From Cornus controversa (taxonomy: Eukaryota > Streptophyta > Magnoliopsida > Cornales > Cornaceae), in assembly GCA_026545225.1 (NCBI GenBank), contig CM048849.1, forward strand, positions 54,072,836 to 54,136,835: a stretch of DNA of 64,000 nucleotides, written 5' to 3'. Under the pieces are notes generated by a model, which searched no databases, was not told the DNA's origin, and saw only the letters and a program-made list of their open reading frames with translations. This document shows positions 23,787 through 36,053 of the stretch, piece after piece. Each line of letters begins with the position of its first letter. The stretch's first letter is position 1. A program made the position numbers and the translations under genes.

Positions 23787-24525
23787 AATAGTGTTCAATT
23801 GCTCCATGTGTGCAAAAAACAATCTACTCACATTTAATTATAACCTTAGGATTTAATCCTATGATTAATTAAAATAATAGTTTTTCTTTGCATTGTTTTA
23901 GGAAATAACTATTATATTAATTAAAATTGATGTGAAATGATTATAATGGACAATTTTTTAAAAGAAAAGAGAATCATTTTTCTTTAATACAGTCTTTCAA
24001 GATTTGGTATCAGACTATCTCTCTACATTCTGATTAACTATAATTTTTCTCGTAACTCTCAAATATAACAGTACATCGGAATCATATATTAATGAAATAA
24101 AGAGTACTCCAAAACATTTTTAGAGGATAAAAAGTTCAGGAAGACTATAACATAAATTTTTTTTTGGGTTTGCTAATTTTTTTTTTCTTCCCAAATTTAT
24201 TCTTCTTGTGTGTCAAATTTATAAAATAAACGACAACCGTTCAGCCCTGATTGATCACCTTTTTCGATATATTTGTCATTAAGGCTTAATTTTTCTTACT
24301 GAATAACACATATAGTCACTGTACTAAAGCTTGGAAAATCACATTAATAAAAAACTGTCCATTATAGTCATTTCACCTCAATTTTAATTAATGAAATAGT
24401 TAATTCCTAAAACAAATGCAAAGAAAAATTATTGTTTTAATTAGTTGTAGGATTAGATCCTAATGCTATAATTAAAAGTAAGTAGATTGCTCACTGTTCA
24501 CCGGGAAGCATATGAACACTATTAT
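23787..24525. mobile_element. Non-autonomous DNA transposon with ~175-bp terminal inverted repeats
   Basis: The left arm (23787-23965) and the inverse of the right arm (24525-24343) align nearly throughout. Both start ATAGTGTTCA, then AATCTACT, TTTAATTATA, TTTTTCTTTGCAT, GGAA(A/T)TAACTATT, TTAATTAAAATTGA, and TATAATGGACA. The arms are roughly 80-85% alike. The ~380-bp middle has no coding signal. The TA-rich flanks hide any target duplication. Long TIRs suggest a Mutator-like family, but the superfamily is inferred. Confidence 0.75.
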
Positions 24526-24559
24526 ATATATATATATAATTTGTAACTATATAAAACAT

Positions 24560-24780
24560 ATTAAGCAGGAGCGGATGTACGTATTAATGTATTTACTTAA
24601 TTTTATAATTTTTTTTTTACATATAGTTAATACAATTTTTTGGAGTTTAGAAATGAAAAAACTTATTAAATTTCGAGTGTTGTACCTACTTAATTTTATA
24701 AAAAATAAATTATGACCTGGATTCTTACGTTTGTATTCACTTGTACAAATTTCTAGTTATACCCGGATGTTAAGCATATA
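24560..24780 (+). repeat. Dispersed plant repeat (GGAGCGGATG...family), copy 1
   Basis: Starts near AGGAGCGGATGTACG and ends near TTGTACAAATTTCTAGTTATACCC. It shares ATTTAATTTTATAAAAAA(C/T)AAATTAT, CTTGCATTCGTGCTCACTTGTAC-like sequence and its ending with 47826-47945, and more distantly with 51478-51595. The inner (G)TTCGAACTCTTGC of the second copy resembles a tRNA-type B box, so it may be a SINE-like family. Confidence 0.5.
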
Positions 24781-25713
24781 TCAATAAACACACATGGACA
24801 CATGACAGACATATATAATTGTAAAGCTTTTTCTTTGTTTGTAAAGCAATGTAAAACTTTTCAACTGTGGAAGACAATCTTTTAAGTCTTCGCCTAATTT
24901 GTCATATTGATTGAGATGAGCAGTCATTATGAAGAGATAATCACTTATTTTTAGATACCCAAACTATGGGAGTGTCAGTGTGATGTTGTTTGAAGAAAAG
25001 GCACCCACCACAAGGAGTGGACAGAGTCCACACATTTAGGCTGGTGAGACTTGGGTGGAGGACCAGACTGGGCCTTCAATTTTATAGATTGTGACTATTT
25101 GACACAATACGATGTGGACCCGACAAGTAGGCTCGTCAAGGAAGATCAAGGCCCACGGGAGCAACTTGGTTGGTACGTTGCATTTGTTATATATAAATTA
25201 TAAACTATAAGTAAAATGATTTGCTTTCCCAACTTTAAAGTTTTAAGTGTTTAACCTAGAGAGTGATGGTGGGCCCTATTACATTGAGCCCGTTATGGTT
25301 CATAATATATATATATATATATAATGTTCAAAACATTTTTTTTCTCATTTCTTGGTATAATCGTGTAAGTCCATTGTTAATTGCGTGAAGGCATAAAAAG
25401 AGAATGAGAATCCAATAGAAACAGCTTAAGTGATTTGTACCAAACTGTCTGCAAGAAATTAGGTTGCGTTCAATTTTATCGCATAATATAAAAGCACTGT
25501 CACTCTCATGATACAACTATACATGAAACATTGACCTATGTGTTTGTGTGTCTCCAAATGATATTGACGATCTTCACTTATGAAATCAGGTCAAGTACAC
25601 CAATATATACAATTGGATTTGAGAAAAATGATCCTACAAGACACGGCTTTGATATATATAGACATAATAATCTAATGGCTTGTATGGAAGTATATATTCA
25701 CAACCATGCACAC

Positions 25714-25755
<42 letters not shown>

Positions 25756-26248
25756 TTGATTACCATTGCGACAGGAATTGGTCAAGTCACGTGTAATGAG
25801 TGGACATGGAACGGTACTCGTCGCCTAACTGTTAGCTAGAACTAAAGGAAGTTAATCTACCACTTTTGGGGAAGATTACAAAGCAAGTAAAGCTCTGGCA
25901 TATGGATTCATCGATCATCATATATGCACAACTTGCTTGTTCCAAAATCTTGGCGTCGTATTAGAACAACTTGGCAAGTTTTGTCAACGTAGGACAGTGA
26001 TAACTTGATTGACAAGTACCAACTTACTTCATACTTGTGTTGGTTTTTTTTTTTTAAACGAAGAATCAACTTACCGGTAATCACTTTGAACTCAATCTTG
26101 AATGATTTACAAATTTTGAATGCTCACAATCATTCACAAACTAGGTACATCATTTTAGTCTAGGTCACACCTTTGATGAGTCTCGAATAAAAAACTTAGG
26201 GCAAAATGTGTCGAATCATAAACTTAAGCACAAAATGTGCGAAACTTA
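24781..26248. other. Intergenic with microsatellites
   Basis: No gene seen. (TA)n tracts lie at about 25305-25323 and 25713-25751. Confidence 0.5.
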
Positions 26249-27001
26249 GGGCCCGTTTGGTAACCGTTTATGTTTAGTGTTTATTGTTTATCAAAACAAA
26301 TTTTTACAATAAACATGTTTAATAATTTTTGTTTTGTTTATAAATTGTCTAAACGTTTTTAAAACAACACTGTAGCTAAGCCTTCAAATCATAAACACCA
26401 AAATGATGTTTATTGTTTATGTTTATTAAAAAAAAATCTTTTTTTTCTTTTTTTTATCTAAAATGGTGATTATATTATTTTAATTAAAAATTGAAACTAA
26501 AAGTGAAAAATGAAAAGAAAAAAAAATTATAAAAGGCTATTGTTTGATACAACGATAAAAATATTAAAATTATCAAGTGTGGACAAAATTAAAGAGCATC
26601 AATTGCCTTGAGAAAAAAATATTGAGTACAATCTGAATAATTACTAATATACTTGATAATAAGAAATAGTTATTTAGGGGCATCCATGCTATAAAAAAAA
26701 AACCTTATTTGAGGAAAAAACAAAGAAGTCTCAACCATCTCCTTGTCAAAGAAATAAGAATGATATTTTGTACTCATATCACTCATTCATTTTCAGTGTT
26801 GAAAGAAAAATATAAATAAAAAAAATGAAAAAGAAAGTAATAACGTAAGAAGTTCAAGAGAAAGACTATGCCCTCCAAATCCCTCTTCTCACTCCATACA
26901 AATTGGATCGAACCGAACCGTTCACGACAGTTCCGGTTCCGGTTTTAAATTTTAGGAACCGTTCACTACGATTCCGGTTCCAAGTCTTGGAACTGGAACC
27001 G

Positions 27002-27053
<52 letters not shown>

Positions 27054-27606
27054 GTCATGTAAAAAAATTTAAACAATGAAGTTATTATAACTATTATAAG
27101 GTTAAATACAACTCCTATAATAATCAAATTGAACCGAATTCATTTATTTCGGTTTCAAAATTAAAGAACCGTTGGGAACGGTTCTAGTTCCATTTCTCCC
27201 AATAATTGTAAAGAACCGAATTGTGTGCTTCGCCCTACTTGTTAGGGCATTCTGAGTTGTGGGTCATTCTACTTTTACAGTATCATTTGTTGTGTAGATA
27301 TATATGTAACCCAATATTATTTATTTCTTTTTTATGCATATTTCTTGCTCTGTTATTGCTGTATATATTTGTTGTAGCATAAACTTGACTTTTTTATGCA
27401 GTTTATTATGTTGATTTTTAAATAAATAAAAAACAGTTTAAGGTTAACAAATATATTTTTCTGTTTATAATTTTTAAATAAGACAAACGTTTTTTCGTTA
27501 TCAAACAACACTCATATTTATGGATAAACAAAAGCGTAACATAAATATTGTTTATATAAATACTTAAACAATAAACATTAAACATAAACGATTACCAAAC
27601 GGGCCC
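26249..27606. mobile_element. PIF/Harbinger (Tourist-like) non-autonomous element, 1358 bp
   Basis: The left end, GGGCCCGTTTGGTAACCGTT, and the inverse of the right end, GGGCCCGTTTGGTAATCGTT, differ at one of 20 positions, and similarity runs on for about 40 bp (TATGTTTA(G/A)TGTTTATTGTTTA). The element is flanked by TTA on both sides (26246-26248 and 27607-27609), the 3-bp target duplication of PIF/Harbinger. No transposase frame is present. The interior carries an inverted AACCG-rich insert at 26905-27240. Confidence 0.85.
26905..27240. repeat. AACCG/CGGTT-rich inverted segment nested in the Tourist-like element
   Basis: Left part (about 26905-27005) repeats GAACCG, TTCCGGTTCC and GGAACCGTT. 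Right part (about 27120-27235) carries AACCGAATT, TTTCGGTTTC, AAGAACCGTT and GGAACGGTTC. Between them is a (TA)n tract at about 27006-27044. Palindromic GAACCGTTC-type motifs of this sort occur inside hAT-like non-autonomous elements, but I could not fix termini or a target duplication. Confidence 0.45.
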
Positions 27607-28248
27607 TTAATATTTGCCCCTCATTTGTCACTAGCTCTAGCAGGAGACGAAATTGATTGTACTACACCAAAAAGGAAGGATGGCTAAGAACACTATTCTG
27701 TGTTTTTATCTTTCTAAAATTTCCTTTAGGTTAATTTGTAACTATATATCTTTCCCTCATACAGGAACTCGAATATATATTATGAGTAATTCTGGATAAA
27801 TTGTGTTTGTCCATATATATATATATATATATATATATAGCATAGTGTTATTCCAGTTAGAATTTTGTCAAGGATTTGTATATAGTGGAATTCTAAATCA
27901 ACATGAATGGGCCTAACGGTGAAGAGATCGAGGTAGGAATCAAGCTCCAGAGAGAGAGGGAAGTTTTAGTGAATAGAAAAACTTTTTAACTTTAGAGTTG
28001 GCGTACAAAACTCTTAATGCGTGACGTGCTTAAACATTCCTAAACAGATAAAATCCTATCATATAGTGAATTTTTAATTAGTATTATACTATAAAACTTG
28101 GAATTAGAACGAAAAACGTTGACTCGTGCAAACAGACCAACCAGGTGAATGTTTTCTTTGGTCTTCACTCCATTTCCACAATCGGTCTTTGTATAATTAA
28201 GTGATGCCTACCTTGTGATGATTAAAATATCCATTTGTCTCTCTCTAC

Positions 28249-28280
<32 letters not shown>

Positions 28281-30622
28281 ATTGAAGTAAGAAACCTATC
28301 CTCCTTTGCCTTGTCAACTTTTGACTTGGGGTCTTAATTTTGGTTTGTTAGCACTTTATATATACCTAATTCATGAATTTTCTTCTGGTACACTTGTGAT
28401 TATCTAGAAGGGATTGACCCCATTTTATTTAAGAATGCACACATGCACCTAGGAAATTAAATATGAGAAATTAACCGAGAGCCAAGAAGAGTAAATTGAA
28501 GAAATATATATATACAAGAAGAAATGGCGTTAATTGGATCGATGCTAGGATTAGACAGGATTGACACTTGGTAATTTTTATGGTGTGTTAAGGTATCTCT
28601 ATTTAATTATGTATTTGGTTTGATACGCCTTTTACTTACACTGTGTGTAAGCGTGTCCATGCACGTGCGCATGTGGACTTGGTTCACAAGGTCAAATCTC
28701 TTTTATTCAATTATATCTTGCACGTGCCACACATGAGAAGATCATTTTCTTTTTCTTCGCATTTTATCCTTTCTTCTCACTGAAAATTTATAAAAAAATA
28801 ATTAAAATAATAAAAATTATTACGGAATGAAAATCCAATGACTTTCTTATTTATCATATAGTCTATTTAATTTTCCCGAACACATAAAGTAGATATGTTA
28901 TCTAATAAATAAGAAAATAATTCCATCTTATTGAACGATAACTCTCACTATGCGCCGTGTTACTCAATTTTACATACTATTCACTTAACTTTTGCTTTTG
29001 TTTTTAATCCTCGCAAATAACACAAGCACACACACGTGTCCCTACCGAAGCTTGGAACACACAGAAATCCACTTGCCCAAAAGTTTGATTTGATGTAGTA
29101 GTAGTAGTACACATTTGTTCCCATATGATGAAGCCACTTGGTGGTTTGTCCCTTTCGAGCCAATCAGATGATGAGCTGTGAGAATGCTAAGTGGCTCTTT
29201 GAAGCGTCACTTCTTTTACAATTGGATATTATTAACACTTTCACAGCTTGCATGTCCATATGGTTCCTTTGTCCTGGGCTAGCTTTTAATCACTTGGATA
29301 ATACGAACTATAAATGGCACTACAATAATTACACACACACACATATATATATACAATGAAAGGATTGGCCAAGCTAAATATCTTTTTTTTGGATGTTTTC
29401 CTCTGTCTGTCCTGTCCTAACCAAGCCCTGCAAGTTGTGTGATTGGTTAAGGATATATGTGTATTTATATATATATAGACACACACACAAATTATTTAGA
29501 AACAGGTTTGATTATAATTGCCTTCTACCCAATTTAAATCAACTTAGACACAAATTACCAATTAATAAACAAGTTTTAATTCATAAAATAGTAGAAGAAA
29601 ATGTGCACTAATTAAGGTAGTAAGGCATGTGATTGAGAAACCAAACCAACAATTATCCTTAATTGATAGGAGTACAGGCTGGGCAAATATAGATTGGTGG
29701 ATGGGATTAAGAAAGCCAGCTTTGTTTCAAGATGGATATGCTAATTTAAAGAAGAGTTGATGACATATGGAGCACCTCATCAAGACAGCCTTTACTTAGA
29801 CTAGCATGCAAGTGGAAGATTGGACGCCATGAAAACTCTTTATCATTAGTTGAGAGAGAGAGAGAGTTGCTTCTAAGAGACACAAAATCTTCATTTTGGA
29901 GTAGTTAACTAAATAATCTTCCAGAGGTCAATTGCGGCTTTGGTTGCATGATGGAAAATATATATATATATATATATAGGGAGAGAGAGAGAGAGCGCCA
30001 TCCCCAATAACGTTCATCTCTCTTTTTCTGGTGGCGCCCTTGATAACGTGGTTAATTGTTTTGGTACATATAGGACTGCAACTAGAAACCCAAATGCGAT
30101 TATCACTAGCTAGAGAACAAAGATTAATACCATTTGCCCACCTTCATTGATGATCAATGGCATCATCTCCATCTCTAATGAAACCAATCATGTGCAACAA
30201 CTTATTCATCGATTACATATTTATGATGTTTTAGCATTATACATATATGGTATAGTTTTTTTCTTCTTTTTTTGGTAAACGTAATATATATGGTATAGTT
30301 CGATACATCATGTTATTTATACAGATAATCGATAAGTGCAACTAACGAATTGGTACGTGCCTAACATTCATAATTGATTGCATAAATGAAAGAACAATTA
30401 GTATTTTTTTTTTTCCGTAAAATTTAAACAATATTTGCTGAAAAAAAACTTCCTCCTTACACCTGATAGGTTTAAATGAGGTGTTACTGTATCTATCATG
30501 TCATAACACGTTAGTTGAAATTAAGAAGATGGTGGATGCATTGTGGTGGGATCCACTTGAGTCCCACCACAGTGGATCCTATCGATGCAAAATTCCCAAT
30601 TGAAGTTTTAGGCCATTATGGT
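27607..30622. other. Intergenic with microsatellites
   Basis: About 3 kb without a credible gene. (AT)n/(GT)n tracts lie at about 27815-27840, 28248-28281, 29333-29354 and 29468-29489, and an (AT)n/(GA)n tract at 29960-29995. Open frames overlapping these are low complexity. Confidence 0.55.
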
Positions 30623-30921
30623 CAGGGTGTATAAAAAATTTGTGAATTTAATCCAATCCGATATGATCCTTACAAATCGGATTGGATTGGATGACCAACA
30701 AATTTGTGATAGATTCAAAAATCAGAATTCATTATAAACAGATCGGATCACTAATTGAAATGTCAGGAATTCAATCTGTGTAAATCGGATCAAATTGGAT
30801 GACGAACGGATCGGTGGTGGATTGAAAAATCATAATCGGTTAGAAACAGATCGAATCACGGATTGAAGGTCATAAATCCGATCTGATCCATCAATTCGAT
30901 ATGTGGTAATATATTTATATA

Positions 30922-32351
30922 GGCAGCTGATATTGGCGCTCTACTGATATCCTCTAGCACTCCATTCACATCTTTTTATATAATAAAATTGCAAAAGTGT
31001 TCTTATGTTATACAATCTGTAATTCTTATGTTTTCATTTCCCTAATTACCCTTTTATTCAATTCCAATTCCTTTTTTATCTTAAATTTCTAATTCAATCA
31101 CGATGTCTCGTATTATCTCTTTTTTTGTGGACTCTTCCCATTTCTTTCCTATTTTTTCTAGAAGTCCAATTCATTCAACTTTCTTGTTTACCTTTCTTAT
31201 GTTTTACTATATTATTTCTTGGATGTGTGTTTTATTAAAAAGGAATATGAAACAAAGAATACAAGAGTAATAGAGAATAAGCAAAACCAAAATACGAAAG
31301 TAAAACATTGACATCCTAAAGAGGAAGAATAGTTACGGAAGAAACATAATCACAAAAGACAATGTAAATCTTTCACTCCCAAACAAAAGAAGCGGATACA
31401 ATAAAAACAATCTCCTTACCGACCTTATCTTCATTCTAGAAGAAGAATAATCCAAAAGCCAATTAATCAATCATCTGAAAGAGTGAATATGTTGAAATCC
31501 ATCCCAATTGCAACAATAAAAAATCCATTGCCAAATATGATTAGCAAAATAAATGAAAAGCAACAAAAAAAACATTCTAGCAAATATTAAAAAGTTTTAG
31601 TGAGTTATTTTTACCTTAGTATTTGCTGTATAAATTTTAGAATGCTTTCTTTATTTCATTTAGCTAACATGTGTCATTTGCTAGAATATTTTTTCAATGT
31701 GCCATACATATAAAAGATGTGCTGCCCTTGAAAAAATAACTTGAATGGATTTCATTAATGCCAATTCTCTATCAAAGAGAATCACCAAAGATGTCTATTA
31801 TCACCCAACATTTTAGTAAATCTTCTAAAGCCCAAATATAGTCCCCTTCTTCCTCTTTTTGCATAAAGGTGAAACATGAATAAAATGAACTATTGAAACT
31901 TGACACTCCAATAATGTCAGGCAATGGCATCTTGTATTTATTTGTCTTTATCCCGCCTAATATCAAAAAGAAAATCATCTCGACCAAGTTCTTCAAACAA
32001 TCCTTAAATCATTTAAACGCCCCCTAAACTCTCCCTTATGATTTTTGCCTTTGCATTATATAAATTACATGAGATTGCTTGAAGATTTGGATTAGTATGT
32101 CGAAGTGAATAAAATACTTGTCTTGGTGGAATGTATGCTCTCTACTTTTGAAAAACGATGACAAGATAATATGAGAGACAAGTTTTACTTTGACGCTAAG
32201 AATCCTAACCTTATAAGATAAGGGCAATTAGGGTATTAAAAACATAAGAATTAAAGTTTGTATAAGATAATGATACTTTTGTAATTTTATTATATAAAAA
32301 GATATAAGTGGAGTGCCAGAGGATATTGGTGGAGCGCCAATATTAGCTGCC
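30922..32351. mobile_element. Mutator-like element with long TIRs and transposase remnant
   Basis: The left TIR (30922-31080) and the inverse of the right TIR (32351-32195) match closely for about 150 bp, starting GGCAGCTGATATTGGCGCTC and GGCAGCTAATATTGGCGCTC. Both then read ATATCCTCT(A/G)GCACTCCA and TTTTTATATAATAAAATT. The target duplication falls in TA repeats and cannot be read. The interior carries MULE transposase remnants on the minus strand. It inserted into the hAT-like element at 30623-33040 and is therefore younger. Confidence 0.8.
31690..31996 (-). pseudogene. MULE transposase fragment (FAR1-related family)
   Basis: Frame 31996-31772 reads GGIKTNKYKMPLPDIIGVSS, then SFYSCFTFMQKEEEGDYIWAL. 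This is the core of the MULE transposase domain, whose family pattern is YKTNRY.MPLL.I.GV...F...F.FL..E....Y.WAL. A +1 shift follows at about 31773, after which DRELALMKSIQVIFSRAAHL and YVWHIEK continue the family's TDRE.AL...I...FP.A..L.C.WH...N pattern to about 31690. Roughly 100 of the 500 or more residues of a full transposase remain, with a frameshift and stops, so it cannot be active. The second catalytic acidic residue of the family lies in the DRE motif and is present. FAR1/FHY3 transcription factors share this domain, but the setting between MULE TIRs makes it a transposon relic. Confidence 0.75.
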
Positions 32352-33048
32352 TATATATATATATAATAAATTAATAATATATTAATATGTTATATGTTTT
32401 ATTCTTTTATGCTAAACCTAAAAGACGTAGAATTAATATTTTTATGATTTTTTAAAAAGTTAATATTTTTGAAAAAGAATTGATACTTGATAGGCAATCA
32501 ATTTTTATGGAGACTATACAACTACCCCAAAACGAGACCAAGTTTGGTTGTAACCTAAGTTTTTTAAAGGTATCTTTATTTGATTCTAAACATTGTTAGG
32601 TTTTGTCCATGTAAACTCCAAAACTCAATTTTTATAGGTTTATGTATATTTTTGAAAATACAGTCATGACTATAGAAAATACAATTATATGTATGAACTA
32701 TTGAATGAGTCAAAGTGATTTTGAGCACGCATCCAAAGCATGAATATTAAAATTGTGAATTGTTTTTTAAAACAAGTCATGGCTGAATTTACAAAAATTA
32801 CTCCTATGTAGTTTCAAAACATGAGGTTCACTTTAAATTACTTGTTAATGGGCATGGAATGTTTGTGTATTTATGTTTTGAACAAGTTTAATTCGTCAAT
32901 CTAATCCGATCTGATCTGTGAAATTACGGATTGGATTGACGAATTGCCACATATCGAATCGAATTGGACTTTCATTATTCTGTAGATCGCAATTTGGATT
33001 AAAACTATGCATAATCCAATTCGATCCATGGTCACCCCAAATTATAGT

Positions 33049-33925
33049 ATTATCTGGAAAAAAAGAAATACTAACCAATAACTTCTTACAAACGAGAGAG
33101 AAGGAAATTTCTCACATACGAAACACCAATGTCCCTCACAATTCAAAATCAAACAAAAATCTTAATGTTGTGTTTGGAAGTACTGAATTTGGAATTAGAA
33201 AAAAATTAGTTAAAATATTAATTATCTATCTTTCTAGGTGTGGAATTTAACTAAATTTTCTCCAATTCTAAATACAAGTCACTCGTTGGGTGCTCCCAAA
33301 AGTTATCAATACAAGATTGAAAATGAAATTTCATATTTTGAAACTAGATTTTCTTTGTTTGCTCAATTCAAAATTCATTAGATTTACTTGAGAAGCATAT
33401 ACTTGATGTATGAAGAAGCATATCATAATTAACTTTTTTTGCCACTAACAATCGCATGTGAACTGAAAGAGAAAAAAGAAGAATAAAGAAAATAAAATAA
33501 TAGTAAACTGAACACAAGAATGAACATGATTTATTCTTTGTTGTGAAAGTATAGTTTGTGCATATATATGGTGAAAATGGGATTGAAGAGTTGTCAACTT
33601 TTCCTATTAAGACTTTAAAAAAAAAAAAACTCAATTGAGTTATTGTCGAAAGATCTAGAAACTGAAAATTCAATATCAATCAAACACAGAAATTCCGTCT
33701 TTATACAACATTTCTTATCTTTTGAAAAGTGGGGTAAGAATGACTCCATATTGGATATAACAGACACAGATCATCATATGATAGTAACTAATGCTGATTA
33801 TTTCAATGAATATCTTAACAAAAAATATTAATTATCTTTGTGTTGTGGAATATATAGTCGCAGACAAAATGGCCATAGTTTTCAATGGACAATATGACAC
33901 TTTTATACTCAAGTTCATTGCTGGT
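33049..33925. other. Intergenic
   Basis: No gene or element recognised. Confidence 0.5.
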
Positions 33926-34075
33926 ATAGGGAGCTGATATTGGCACTCCACTAATATCCTCTGGCACTCCATTTCTACCTTTTTGTAAAGTACAATTACA
34001 AAGATATCCCTCTACTATACAATATTGATTCTTATATTTTTAATACCCTAATTGCCCTTATTTGATAATATTAGA
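33926..34075 (+). mobile_element. Solo TIR fragment of the 30922-32351 MULE family
   Basis: GAGCTGATATTGGCACTCCA, TAATATCCTCTGGCACTCCA and TACCCTAATTGCCCTTAT match the TIR of the nearby MULE in order over about 150 bp. I could not find an inverted partner downstream, so this is an isolated end or a copy whose other end is lost. Confidence 0.65.
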
Positions 34076-34920
34076 ATTCTTAACTCCAAATTACAACTTC
34101 TCTCTCACGTTCTTTTTTGGTGTGAAAATATTTCTTCGTTGATTTTAAAAATATTATTTTTTCATGTTGAATCAATTTATCAATATTTATTTTAGAAGTA
34201 AAAAAGTTTAAGATTCAATATAATGATTTAGAGAGTATCAATCAAATGTATTTGATTCAGATAATAAAAGTTACATGATTAGATAAGTTGGGAAGAAGTT
34301 GTTAATAATAGATTACCTAGAGAAATATTAAAAATGTATTTGAGTTGGAAACAAACATTATATCAATGAATAAAACCTATTTGAAAAAAAATTAATTATA
34401 TTTAAAATCAAAAGAAAGTTTAATTTCACTTGAATAAAAATTATGATATATAGTTTTTAAGAAAACTAAGGAAATCTTTTTTATTTTAATAGAGAACTTT
34501 TAGAAATTAAAAGATGAAAAAAGAGAAACATGACTCTATAAAATATTTTTTCAATTGTAGTTGTCTTAATTTACCTAATGAGCCTTTGCACCAAAATTTC
34601 AAAAGATAAAAATAAAAAAATTAATATGATATTTTTCTTCGTTTGTTTTTTATTTTCTCCTACTTCCTCTCCAACAAAGGAGCCTCGTAATAGCTCTTTA
34701 TTTAAAATTCTCTTAAAGCATCAAGCGTGGGAGTAAAGTGGAAAGAAAAAATAACATGCAGCATATATTTTTATTTGGCGTGGGGATCTACACTATCAGA
34801 CTCTCTTGAGAGTGTGATGGCGCGCTCTCTCTCCTCCCTCTGCGTATAATAGACAGTATCATATTATCTCTGTCTTGATCACTTTTTGGTTTAGCAACGT
34901 CTGACTTGATGAGACTATTC
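34076..34920. other. AT-rich intergenic
   Basis: No gene seen. It may include interior sequence of the truncated MULE copy that begins at 33926. Confidence 0.45.
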
Positions 34921-34929
34921 ACTTAAAAA

Positions 34930-35907
34930 TATATATATATAATAATACTTAGATATTTACCAGTGGTATCTCATTTCTACCTATGTGGCCCAATAAAAAG
35001 TAAACACATTTTTTAAAATTACAAATTAAAAAAATAAGTTAAAAAAAAAAAATTCCAACCGGATCGACCCATCTTTTATATTAACGACATCCTTTGTTTT
35101 TCTTCTCAAATGGAAACCAAGCAACCTATAGAGGAAATAGAGATTTTTTTTCTTAAAGATATTTTTAAAATTTTACTAGTCACATCCTAAACCTTCTTTG
35201 ACAAATCTATCTCTACTCGCACATTAAAGCTAAAACTTCTCATCCAATTTAGGTTTGAGAATTTCTTCCAATTAAATTCACCCAAATATGTTTTCATATT
35301 TTTGATTGAGATTTTTTTTTTTTTTGTATATATTTTGTATAAAACACACTCTAAAAAATTCATATCTAAACTTGAATTAGATTGTGATTGGAATTTAATC
35401 TTAAGCCCAATTAACCATGGTTTCAAAAAATGTTTTAGAAATCGGATTGGGTTCACTACTAAACATATAAAGATTTTAGGGTTAGGGGTGGTGATATTAT
35501 TCTCGTCATCCATATATATATAAATGGGTTTTAGAAATTAGTAACAGAGAAATGGCTATTCATCGAATTTTCTAGTACCACCGATATCCTATGCTCAAAG
35601 AGTATGGCCAACCAAATTTTACAAATCATAGTCCTCCCATCGTATCCACTCATCAACTAATTACTTGACTTTTGTTTTTAAATCAAGAAGACATCATCAG
35701 TGCTATCACAAATGGTGATATCTCTTATAAGCGTGAAGAAAGGAAAGATGTGAATATGAAAGGTTTTTACCCGATTAAAATTAGGTTGATCCGTTTTGAT
35801 TCACTTTTTTTTTAATTTATAATTAAAAAGGATGTGTCTACTTTTTATTGGGTCACATAAGTGGTTAGGATGTACCACCTACTTACTGGTGAGTAGGTAA
35901 GTATTGT
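34930..35907. mobile_element. Non-autonomous DNA transposon with long inverted ends
   Basis: The left region (34940-35075) and the inverse of the right region (35907-35765) share AATACTTA, TTACCAGT-like sequence, TATGTG(G/A)CCCAATAAAAAGTA, ACACAT and AATTAAAAAAA in order. The flanks ACTTAAAAA (34921-34929 and 35908-35916) are identical 9-mers, which suits a Mutator-type target duplication, although this A-rich motif could recur by chance. The open frames at 35187-35523 on the two strands overlap each other and have no family resemblance. Confidence 0.6.
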
Positions 35908-36053
35908 ACTTAAAAAAATAAAGAAAAAATGAACTGGTGTGTTGCACACATGATGCTATCTTAAGATAGATCGCTATTAGTTGTTTTAATTACTCACTTT
36001 TCTAATAGGTATGTGTGTTCCTTTCAGCCAAATTTTCACTCTTATTGGTCTTA

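Larger units (their letters stand above)
30623..33040. mobile_element. hAT-like non-autonomous element, interrupted by a nested MULE
   Basis: Flanked by ATTATGGT (30615-30622) and ATTATAGT (33041-33048), an 8-bp target duplication with one mismatch, as for hAT. The ends are CAGGGTG and, inverted, TTGGGGTG. Subterminal regions (30640-30900 and 32890-33020) are rich in AATCCGATC/GGATTGGAT motifs in opposite orientations, and AATTCGATATGTGGTAA at about 30894-30910 has its inverse at about 32940-32957. A MULE of about 1.43 kb occupies 30922-32351, so the host element was about 1 kb. No hAT transposase seen. Confidence 0.6.

Noticed and set aside
33368-33831. Opposed short frames as possible genes
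   Set aside because: Low-complexity, no similarity to known proteins, AT-rich background.
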